Shown here: positions 31,024-40,229 of the stretch, piece by piece
How the letters are laid out: each line of letters opens with the position of its first letter
How positions within the stretch are numbered: position 1 is the stretch's first letter
Assembly: GCA_021030905.1 (NCBI GenBank)
Contig: JAGFMI010000004.1
Span: 124,001-188,000, forward strand
Source: Pyrenula massariospora
Taxonomy: Eukaryota; Ascomycota; Eurotiomycetes; Pyrenulales; Pyrenulaceae
Length of the DNA stretch: 64,000 bases
Reading direction: 5' to 3'
The notes under the pieces: model-generated
The model's database searches: none
Seen by the model: only the letters and a program-made list of their open reading frames with translations
Told to the model about the DNA's origin: nothing
Position numbers and translations under genes: made by a program

Positions 31024-32588
31024 AATGATCCTTTAATCGTGCTTTTGTCGAACGACCTCTTCTCAGAGTCACCACAATAGGACCGAGCTTAACCGATGCA
31101 CTCAGAGTGAATGAGAGTCAGCGGAAACAATGTTAGATTTGCTGCTCGAGCATCATGTGACAGATTGCCTCCAAGTTACATAGGCTATGCGGCTGATGGC
31201 GTAGAGCTGAGCCACGGAGCTGTAGAACATGGCAACCTCCAATGACACCTCAGGCGCGATTCCATCGGGCGGTGAGAAGCCATGGCCATCATTACTAATT
31301 CAATGCTGGCGCTGAAAGTTGAAAAAATGTTCATGCCAAAGCGGCTGTCCCTTCCTCGCTCGGGGGCACTCGTATTCAACCGCGGCGATGTTCTTGTCCT
31401 GACGGAAAGCCAACACCAACGCAAGCAGTAGTAGATTATGAGATCATCATACTGGCTTCCGAGGATCTTGAAGTCGGTCAGGGGTTGCCACCGCCTAGAG
31501 CGGACCCGTAGGCGCCATGATGTCTCAGCCTTGTTCTACCCCGGCGTGGTGAGATTACAGATAGGATTGACGGTGAAAATTTGTTGCGGACTTGAAGTAC
31601 CTAGGGACTTTCGCCCCCTAGGCGATTGCCTGATTTCGGGCGCCAAAGCATACCTGACTTGCACGCAACCCCCAGAGTGTTCTAGAATCCCTCGGAGTGG
31701 CGATGCAAGGAAGCCACGAACACCTAATTCGTCCTCCGACGTCTACTGACCAGCTGAACCATTGGATGGGAAGGCTACAAGGCATAATTTGTCGGTTCCA
31801 GATAAGCACCGCACGAACGGAAGTGCTGCGCGTGGATGGGCGGAAAGTGGATCTTACACTGACAGCTGCCCAGTACTACTGCAGGACCGGCTCCTGACAG
31901 TTCTTCGATGCAAGCCATATCGCAGGACAAGATATACTAAGAATATCAAAAATTACAGGGTGCTCCTGCCATGGGTTGTGCGGGCGGCAAGAGAAACCAA
32001 TTGGTCTTCAACACTTGTTACTAAAAGACCAGAATTGCCCCAAATCTGGTCCCAATCGCTTGGAGATGAAACGCGCTTGGCACGTGCTTGACAAAGCATT
32101 TCCGACGTCAGCGTCGAGGCTGAGACCGAGCCAGAGATCAAGTTGAGCGATGGCGGTCGGCCTTTAAAGATTCGTTTCGGCCACCGCCAGAGGCCACCGC
32201 CATGGTGAGTCATATCAAACGTCGTAGTCAGATCGTGTGAAGGTTGGGGGGGCCGAATTGCAAGAGTCGCAAAGTGCCATGCGCCTCCACAGCATTGTTT
32301 TCAAGTCTCTTAGACGCTCCTCCTTGCGATGTAGACACGAACATGTCCCGCCGATAACCGATTCCTATCCGGCCAAATTGATCGGACGAGGGTGTGTGAC
32401 GACTCGAATGGCTGTACTCCTTGGCACACGGACGTTGCTGATACCTCGATCGGGGGATTCGGTAGGATTCGCCCTATTGACAAGATGTAGACCAGGCTGG
32501 AGTGGCAAAAGGTATATTAGGCACCGCTACCTTGCCCATCTTCAACGATATCTTTCTTACTCAAATCTCATCACCTTCACAGCTTAGA
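31024..32588. other. 1.56 kb gene-poor gap
   Basis: No open frame here has a domain or a sensible exon structure. A direct repeat GGCCACCGCC-AGA-GGCCACCGCC lies at about 32180-32202, with a partly complementary GGCGGTCGGCC just upstream (about 32151), so a small hairpin is possible. A region near 31602-31622 reads CCTAGGG...CCCCCTAGG, a short imperfect palindrome. I find no transposon proteins. It may be promoter DNA for the retropepsin-like gene or a decayed insertion. Confidence 0.4.
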
Positions 32589-33860
32589 ATGCCCACAGCT
32601 CCAGACCTCCACGTCCACACAACCAGCCCTAGTGACCAGGTCACTCCTCAACAGAAACACAAAGTCTTATTTTCCGACTCTGCGTTAGAGTCGGATAGCG
32701 TAGCCGTCAGTATGAACGAGTCGAAGACGACATCGGAGCAAGCGAGCACCCATTTCACGAAGCCTTCTATCGAGCTCGAACCGACAGAAATCGATAAGAG
32801 TGCTTCGGATCCTGCGAATTTGGTCACCGAAACAGCATCTCGGCCACCAAGAACCTCTTCCGAGTCGAAGGAGACACAGGATCTACCACAGGCTGAGCCG
32901 GACAGTACACATCCTAAGAGCACCGAAGACTCTCAGTTCGATCCTAGTCCCCCAGCCCGCAGCTTGACAGTCACCGGACAGAAATTTGAGAAAGTGAAGG
33001 AAATGCTCGCTGACATCTTGGGATTTCAAAGCGGAGCAGAGCGGCAGGTCATATTCAATGTTGATAACATAGAGAGGATAGAAATCATCAACGGTAGTGT
33101 AACCCACTGTCATCCGTTATCCGCCTCGGGACCTGTGTCAGATACCGAGACCATCGAAAAATCAGACCCGAAGATTGCCAAGCGCTCTGATTCGCAAGCG
33201 ATGCAAGCGGCAAAAACGGCCCTTGAAAAATTCTCGAATTTGTTCGAATGGATAGCCAAACTCCCGCGGCCAAAGCCTTTCACTGTTCTGCGCAAAGTAA
33301 TGGATGCCCAAGGCCGATGGCAGTACCTGGAGGTCTTGCTGGATACCGGCAGCGAAGCCGGTAACCTCATCCCTTATTCTGAAGTCCAGGCACTGGGCCT
33401 GTTGGATCGTATCAGATCACCACCCGATGTCCCCACCGTCACCGGGTTTGGAGGAGGTCAAGTCAAAATCGAAGGCTCGTTGGATATAGTGGGCAAGTGG
33501 AATGGCCGTCAAGGTCATTCAGCCACTTTTCTTGTGGTGAATAAGGACAATAAGGACGTGACAGAGACGATCCTTGGTGCTGAATCTATCAGCACCTTCC
33601 AATTGCTGCGTATGCGAGTTGGTAATACCAGTCCTGGCCATGGAGTAAGTGGAAGGGTGAAAGGTAAATGGCACCTGATACAAACACTTCACTTGTCCGT
33701 AGCTAATGGAGCAACAGTCGACAAAAAGGCACAAGAGAACATGAGAAAGGCCGAAGAGGACGTTGAGCAGAATGACAAGGACAAAGCCAAGAAAAAAGAG
33801 GCTTTGAAGAACCCAAAGAAGCCGCCACCAAAGACAGATGATACTTCGGGGTCTGAATAA
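32589..33860 (+). CDS. Protein with a single retropepsin-like aspartic protease domain
   Basis: Single exon; the first ATG at 32589 gives 423 aa. The frame is open upstream but starts with GTG. Residues 1-125 are Ser/Thr/Glu-rich and disordered. A short folded segment follows (about 128-170), then a helix with many Lys. From about 232 comes a retropepsin-like fold: FTVLRKVMDAQGRWQYLEVL, the catalytic LDTGSEAGNLIP (Asp252-Thr-Gly), a flap-like VTGFGGGQVKIEG and the second hydrophobic motif TILGAES (about 328). The tail (375-423) is very Lys-rich. Such one-domain proteins occur in filamentous fungi outside transposons and resemble Ddi1 or gag-pol proteases, which act as dimers. There is no reverse transcriptase, integrase or LTR here, so this is a host-type or domesticated gene. 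Substrate unknown. Confidence 0.72.
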   Translation: MPTAPDLHVHTTSPSDQVTPQQKHKVLFSDSALESDSVAVSMNESKTTSEQASTHFTKPSIELEPTEIDKSASDPANLVTETASRPPRTSSESKETQDLPQAEPDSTHPKSTEDSQFDPSPPARSLTVTGQKFEKVKEMLADILGFQSGAERQVIFNVDNIERIEIINGSVTHCHPLSASGPVSDTETIEKSDPKIAKRSDSQAMQAAKTALEKFSNLFEWIAKLPRPKPFTVLRKVMDAQGRWQYLEVLLDTGSEAGNLIPYSEVQALGLLDRIRSPPDVPTVTGFGGGQVKIEGSLDIVGKWNGRQGHSATFLVVNKDNKDVTETILGAESISTFQLLRMRVGNTSPGHGVSGRVKGKWHLIQTLHLSVANGATVDKKAQENMRKAEEDVEQNDKDKAKKKEALKNPKKPPPKTDDTSGSE

Positions 33861-34055
33861 TGGCATGGAACTGGGTTTGATTCCTTCGGCGTTATTAACT
33901 GAGGGCAACTTGACAGAGCGTCGGCGTTGGCTTAGGTGCTTGGAACTTGTTCGGGCGGGATTTATGAGGAGTCGAGGTTGGTTGGTTGGTCTCGGTCCAA
34001 GACTCGATTGCGTAGTCAATCGAAGATAGAAGGACGGCGTTGTCGGACGAAAGTC

Positions 34056-35026
34056 TTAAGATCCATTTGTGCCAATGAAGACTACCTGAACAGCCGCAAA
34101 TCTAAGCAGAATTAGTACGACGGAGTAGAAGAGGCATGTAGGAAACTCACGCTGCTGTAGCCGAGAAAACTTCCGTTCGCTTCGCTGTAGAGAAACATAC
34201 CAATGCGGAAGCGAATGTGAATGTGAATATCGCTATTAGAGCGAGCCTTGCCTTCGTAGACTTGTTGCTATATAAGACTGCGATGGAGGCGATCGGCAGG
34301 AGGGAAGCCACAACGGTAGTTATCATCCCTGTGTAACGAAGTTGCGTCCGGTCAGGGACGAAGATAGTTTCATTCAGGTTCCGTAGATGCCGGTACACCC
34401 ATGGCGTGCATTTCTCCATGACCAGTGCCGAAAATGGATCGTTCTCTGGTCGTGGACTGAGTACAACCAAATCTTTGGCCGGTTTTACCTTTCTTCCCTC
34501 AATTTTAGAACCCCATACGAACCTATCTACCCCTTTAAGACCAATCGGATTACTGGCCTCCGTTGCACTCTTCTGGAGGCGGGTTTGTATGTCGTCCAAG
34601 TCGTACCTGGGCGGACTTTCGAGGGCGTTCAGCTGAATTTGTTGTAGAATCGCTTCGTCTAAGGCTTGTGAGCGAAAGGAATATACGGAAGAGGTGTCTA
34701 TCCAACGTACTATACTCTTTGAGGACTTGTCTAATCTCAAGGACCTTCTTCCACTGTTCGCTTTCTGGACTAATTACACCAAGCCATTCCCAATCGGTTG
34801 AGCATCGAGGGTCCACTTCGGGTTCCACGCCGGCGGCGGGTCTGTGATCCCTTCTTTGAAGATCTCGCAACTCGTTTTCCAATACCATCAATTGGGCCTG
34901 GAAGTAGAGCAACGATTCGTTGTTCAATGCAGTAAATTGTCTGACCATAGCAATGGATGGAGCATCTTCCATCGTCTGCGCGAGCCTTGGATAGCCGCAG
35001 ATAGGTTCGCATTGCGAATTTGCCAT
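34056..35026 (-). CDS. DUF6594 membrane protein
   Basis: Three exons: 35026-34711, 34658-34151 and 34101-34056. Introns are 52 and 49 nt, both phase-consistent with clear branch points; product 289 aa. The N-terminal part has helical segments around SLLYFQAQLMVLENELRDLQ and WKKVLEIRQVLKEYNEAILQ, the family hallmark, followed by KDLVVLSPRPENDPFSALVM. The C-terminal third holds two or three transmembrane helices (IASLLP-type segment VVASLLPIASIAVLY, then LALIAIFTFTFASALVCF and a last one across the final exon, FAAVQVVFIG). The family is fungus-specific and uncharacterised, usually with this long helical head and C-terminal membrane anchor. The last exon encodes just 15 residues, but the frame and the family ending support it. 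Confidence 0.8.
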
Positions 35027-36083
35027 TATGGCTGTAGTAAAAGAGTGAAGGAGAGCAGAGAAAGTCGTGGGGATATCGTAGCCTTGTAGGCTACAAAAAT
35101 GATTGATATCGACATTTATGACATTGACTCAGCCTCAATCTCATCTGCAGCACGCATCATAGCTGGAACGACCATTTCTGCAAGATCGTGGCCTGCCTGC
35201 ACGGCTAACATTGGGCTTGCATCTCATCCATAATCGATTGGATGATCAAGGCGTGGGCCGCCTATCGGGCCTCCGCGCGCATACATTTTTCCCGTAGAGG
35301 ATCTTGCAAGGCAGAAAGGATCCTCTAGAGGACTACGTGGCTGCTCTTTCAAGGAGTCTCGCACATGTCCTGTAATCACAAGATCAGCCTCGTCGAATTT
35401 TTGGGTGATCTTGACACAAGTTTATGGCAGGGAGAAGTTTTCCATAAGCTTTCCGAGGTTCCCCGGTCTGGCCGACTCCGAATCTCCGCTTAGGTTGACT
35501 GCTTGGTACCTAGAGTCGAGGGGTAACCTAGCCGCAAGAGACAGTGGTGGCCAGTAGAACGCTACGAAGGGCCGGCAAAGAAATCGACTGTAAGGCATCC
35601 AGGGAATCAACGGATCAACACATGGTAATCCACAAGGAATCAGAGATAGAAGGCCAATACCTTGTAAACGCTTGTTCCCTACATCCTTCAAGTCCCCAGA
35701 GCCCCCAGGGAACGGTGTGCACGTGTACTGGCGATCGATATTAGGAGAGACAGCTAACCGCGCTTCCCACTGGTCACGGCCTTTGGTATATTGCCTTTGA
35801 TTAACTATGTTAAGGAATGCAAGAGGAACATTTTGGACGGTGGTGAAAGCGTCGATAAATAAGGTTGCTATTCAGAACGAGGCAGCTCACTTCATTTGAG
35901 AAAGGCCGTTAATTTAAAAGGACTACAATTTCCATTTAAGGCGAAAAATTCCCAGAAATGACCCTCCACGTATTCGTTTGGTAAAGAGTAGCATCTCTAA
36001 CCGTCTTTTAACAATTTTACTGTGCGCACTATCGAGCGTTTCTTGGACAATGCCAAGTACATCCACATATCGCTCCTTTTTCT
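35027..36083. other. 1.06 kb gene-poor region
   Basis: Between the DUF6594 start and the ferric reductase stop. No domain-bearing frame, no repeat beyond scattered short motifs such as GATCCTCTAGAGGA (about 35318-35331). AT content rises near 35800-36000. Nothing else supported. Confidence 0.4.
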
Positions 36084-38817
36084 TCACCAGCTACAGAAAA
36101 TCAGTCAACATAAGTGCAGTCAATGTAGAAGAATCTTCGAAAACATACCCAAAAGTCTCCTCAAAATATTCAAGCCCCCTTTTCCCTTCCTTTAAAGCCT
36201 TGTGCACAGCCACCCTAGCGTCGTCCGCCATGCCCGCTGGTCCGCACGTAAGTACCGCGATCCTGCCCCCAGCACTTCCCGCAGCGTGGACTTCGTCAAC
36301 GATGTCCATGACCGCAGCGCGGACGTCGGGTCGGCCGTACGAGATGTCGACCGCCGCTGGCTCATCTGTGCTAAGTTTCTCTGCTTTGAGCGTTGACGGC
36401 GATTCATGAGGGGAGGTCGCGTAGAAGCGTGCGTCTATATCCGGACGATGCATCAGGGCCCGGAGCTTGTGGGCGGCGAGCTCGCGGATCATGGCGGACT
36501 GTTTGATGGACCAGATAAAGGTTATGTTCTGGGTGCGAGTTGTAGGCGGTTGCTGGGAAGTCCGGGCGATGTGCTCGTGCAGATATGGCAATGCACCAGA
36601 GACGCCGGTGCCGCCAACGATGAAGAGGACGTTTTCGTAGCTATGGAGGGGGCTTTGGTGGCCGTAGGGGCCTTCGATGAGGATATTGGCGGTGATTTTT
36701 CCAGTGGGGGATCTAATGCACTCGTCGCGGAGACGGCGGGTCCAGCTGCTAAAAGGCCGAGCGTAGAATGTCAACTTATATTGTTCAGTTCCGCTCGTTG
36801 TGTTTGCGTTGTGTTTCTGTGAGGACAAATCGTCAATTGGCGAATCTGGTGGCGATGAGCTGTCGGACACGATCTGGATTTCCTTTGCATCGGCCGTTAT
36901 CGACTGCTGTGAATTTGAGTCGGGTAGCCCAAATTCTGCGGGCAGGTTTTTAGAAGCGTCTGCAGCACTCCAGCAAGCCATGGTGAAAGGATGATTTTCC
37001 CACCCCTTCCATTTTGACGGTTGGTAGAGGAAGTAGTGTTGGCCCGGCTTTGGCTTCAGCATTTTTGACCCTGGAACAGCCTCAAGTTCGACCACGTCAG
37101 CGTCCTTGTTATACGTCGTTGTAGTCTTAGTCGTCAGAGCAGTCCTCGATAGAGTGAGATGGACATTGCAGTATGCAAGTCGGACAAATCGGGCAAGTCG
37201 ATCGAAAACCCAGATGGCAACCAATGGCCAAAGATAGGGGTCATATTCTCCTTCGAATATCTCGGTATGGCTGCGAGGAAATTAGGGCTGCATTTTTGGT
37301 GAACATCCGCAACACGTACTACCAGAGCCCGACAATCGTCAGGACAGCAAACACAATATGTAGAATCAAAAAGACCTCATAGCATTTCAGGCGAAAAATT
37401 GTTGAGGAGGATATTAGCAAAAAGCTCATGACGATAGTGGCCTGTAGGAGCTAGTTAGCTTCTTCATCGCCTGAGCATGAATGAACAAGCATTACAGACC
37501 ATTGCACCCATATACCAATACTTTTGTGTCCAGTCAGTGGCCAGGCTGTGATCTAGCTAAGGTCAGTATACAGGACTGGCACATAGCAAAAGGGCGGTCT
37601 TCTCACAATTCCCCTCCATGGCCGTCCAGCAGATAGAGTGAACGATAGCTTGTAATGTGGCTACGGCAGCGACATGGCGATGAAAGATATTAAATGTCGA
37701 AAAACTCCACCCTGTAGCCCAGAGAAATATATTGTTCCTTCCAGAAAACATCCAGATCCACGGCAGGTTGGCGTAGCTCACGATGCCAGTTCGATCTGCT
37801 ATGTATCGCCATGTTTCTATCGCCTTTGTGTAGCTGGGTAAGAGTCAATGCGGCGCCCACGCAAACAATATTACCAGCACATACTATGTGTTTGGGTAAA
37901 AGACCTCGTACGAAGCACAGCATAGGGCGATATTGAGGATCCAAAACGAAAATACAATGACAGCTTCCATTCGAGTAGGAATGCTACACCCCCAGTACAA
38001 GCGTTGATGGTGTGAGCCAAATGCCGCGGGAATGACCAAATTTGTTCTTATCCAATGATGAACACGGTTCAGAGGGCCAAGAGAAGGAAAACCGTTAGAC
38101 TCATTAGGCTGTGAATGCCTGTTTCCTTCGATATCGTTCTTGGCTCGCGCGAGGCGAATATGGAACATGTAAGTCAAGAGACGGTTGATAATGCCCAACA
38201 AGAGTATGCCACCCCAAAATCCGTACATTGCCCATCTGTTAGAAAGATTAGCCTTGCCGAGTTTGGAAGAGATTAGGAAGATGTTGAATACCCATATTTT
38301 GCATGCAGTGCATATTCTTTATCAAAAGTAGCCTGTATATACTAAGTCATCTCGCAGAAAAATGATAGCAAATGCTTCTTACACTTGTGCGTCTCCCAAT
38401 TTCATAGAAAGTCGGAGAGAGAAGCACCGACTGATTCCAGATTTTGGTTGTGTTGATGTCAGTAAACTCTACCACTTGAAGCCCATTAATGAACTCGTCT
38501 GTCAACATTGGTAGAACATCGGAGTACGGAATCAGAGCGACGGATCCGTCATCTGTGCAATATCCTCCCCATAGTTTTTCGCCAGCATCAATCTGTCGTG
38601 GCGTGCAATATCGTTTTGCGGCAGCCCACATAGAACGTACGTTCAGCTTGTTCCTACATAGATTCCCGTAGTAGTCATCTGGTGATCCACCAGCGAAGGT
38701 AAATTCCTCGAGGTCCGCATTAATGCCATTGAGACAGTCCACGTCGGCTCCCAAGACAGATTGCAAAGCCAGAATAAGTAGTAGGTAGTATGCCTTCATT
38801 TTCGGCGGCGTCAACAT
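36084..38817 (-). CDS. Ferric/cupric reductase, FRE family (secretory, plasma membrane)
   Basis: Eight exons: 38817-38383, 38332-38292, 38235-37885, 37833-37607, 37552-37500, 37441-37320, 37270-36149 and 36090-36084. All phases agree; product 785 aa. The signal peptide ([14 protein letters not shown]) may start at Met 38817 or 38799. An extracellular Cys-containing domain is followed by the heme-binding membrane core, with spaced His residues in [20 protein letters not shown] and [19 protein letters not shown]. Cytosolic motifs: FAD site HPFT (about 503), NAD(P) site [15 protein letters not shown] and [11 protein letters not shown]. The last exon adds only the end of a Gly codon, Trp and stop, giving the family ending FGW. 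The enzyme passes electrons from NADPH to extracellular Fe(III)/Cu(II) for uptake. Iron-type GATA motifs lie about 0.9 kb upstream. Start choice is the main uncertainty. Confidence 0.92.
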
Positions 38818-39699
38818 GGTAAATCTGGAGCGAACCGAGAAAGAGGTTGCGAGTTTCACTAATTGCCACTTTATAGAAGGGTCTTCGGAAATACGAAGGC
38901 GGGGTACATGCGATTTTGATCTTCATACGGGATGCTGGTCAGCCCAAAAGCCACATCACACCATCAATACACGCTTGACAAGTAGCCTTCATTCTAAGCG
39001 AAGTGACGAACGATAAATGGGACACCGGCAGTCATTTTTCAATCAAGCGAAACGGACAAGGAGACTCTTTTACCTGCCTTACATCAACTTGAAGGTCGGC
39101 AAAACTTTTCCCGTCTCTCTGAAAGTAGTGAGTGCACGTCGCCAAGCCGTCACACTGCATCAACGCAGAAGAATGCTGCTGTGATTATTAAGACAAGTAG
39201 AGTGTGCGCATTGTACCACGTTAATCGGATAAAACATAAGAAAGGTGTGGTGGCTGAGGAGACCGATGACTCCCTAATGCAGAGAGATACCATCAAGTCT
39301 CCTACTAGCTTTGAAGCTTAGACAGCATCTTAGTGCCTACATCATAGTGGGAATGATGCAGGTAGAAAAGAGCTTTGGTCCAACCAGGACAAGGATCTGG
39401 AGTTTGATCTGGAAGGCGACTCTTTGCAATTGCTGATCGACGAGTGACTCGCAACGGCATTGCCAAACGCCATATCGTCCCAAGGAGAGCTATCGAGCAG
39501 AACGTCAATACTTCCGTCCACAAAGGAATCTACGGATCGGCTGGCAACTGAAAGGAGGACCAAGATTCGAAGGAGCAAAAAGAGGCGAGGTCCTAGCAAC
39601 GTCGGCGCGCTTGCATGGTTCAACGATGTGAAAAGGGGCGCCGTGGTTCGAGGAAGAGAAGCTTGAGTAGAGGCTTCGGGCTTGGAGGAGCTTAGCGGG

Positions 39700-39735
39700 A
39701 TCAGATAAGATTTGGGTGATCATCTTATCAGATAA
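39700..39735. promoter_or_regulatory. Cluster of SreA/SRE1-type GATA sites (ATCWGATAA)
   Basis: ATCAGATAA occurs at 39700-39708 and again within the perfect palindrome TTATCAGATAA at 39725-39735, which reads as the motif on both strands. That makes three copies in 36 bp. ATCWGATAA is the extended site of the fungal iron-repressing GATA factors (SreA, SRE1, Sfu1-type). The nearest iron gene is the ferric reductase that starts 0.9 kb away and is transcribed away from the cluster. Binding is inferred. Confidence 0.65.
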
Positions 39736-39775
39736 GATGGCGCCCGCCGCCCAGCCGAGGAGCGGACTCCCCCCG

Positions 39776-39812
39776 AGCCACCCTCGAACCACCCTCGAGC
39801 CACCCTCGACAC
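39776..39812. repeat. Short tandem repeat, about 11-bp unit CCACCCTCGAR
   Basis: Three and a half imperfect copies of CCACCCTCGAR follow each other (CCACCCTCGAA, CCACCCTCGAG, CCACCCTCGAC). Lies just downstream of the GATA cluster. Confidence 0.6.
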
Positions 39813-40229
39813 CCACCACCTCACCTCGCTCGTCAGTCTTGGCTCCTGCTTCCATTGGCTGTCTCCGACGACCTGCGTTTCTCGTCCGATTCTTTTCCGC
39901 ACTCGATGTTGGCGTCGTCTTAGTTTTTCTGTCCGCATCGGCCGTGATCGGCTCGTACATTCAAGGTGAGTCATCCCACAGCTTTAAAACGAGCCTCAGA
40001 AGAGGTAGATCCTGAACTCACGAATCGTTTGCGGGCAAGAAGTTGAGAGCATCCAGGATACTCCCTGCGACATCGGCTCCTGTCGTGTGCGGCTTCCCAT
40101 ATCCGCGACACCGCATGTCCGGAATCATCTACCTTCTTTACTCTCAGAGGAAAGCTCAGTTCTAAGTTCTCCCTCCAGCCTGGCGAGTCAACCTGTCGGC
40201 ATCCAGCGCAGACGTGGCGCACTTCTGCA

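Larger units (their letters stand above)
38818..40229. promoter_or_regulatory. 1.4 kb region upstream of the ferric reductase, with iron-type GATA sites
   Basis: Lies between the ferric reductase start and the monooxygenase stop. It contains the GATA cluster listed separately, a near-match ATCGGATAA at 39224-39232 and a short tandem repeat near 39776. An ATG at 39737 opens a frame of about 76 codons up to a GTGAGT donor, with a hydrophobic segment, but no convincing continuation. Confidence 0.5.

Noticed and set aside
32502-32588. N-terminal extension of the retropepsin-like frame
   Set aside because: It begins at a GTG and has no ATG before 32589; the extra residues show no targeting or domain signal.
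39737-40015. A frame starting MAPAAQPRSGLPP with a hydrophobic segment, just after the GATA cluster, followed by a GTGAGT donor
   Set aside because: No continuation exon with a recognisable domain; the only open frames beyond it are antisense to the monooxygenase. Could be a leader or chance; not enough to call a gene.
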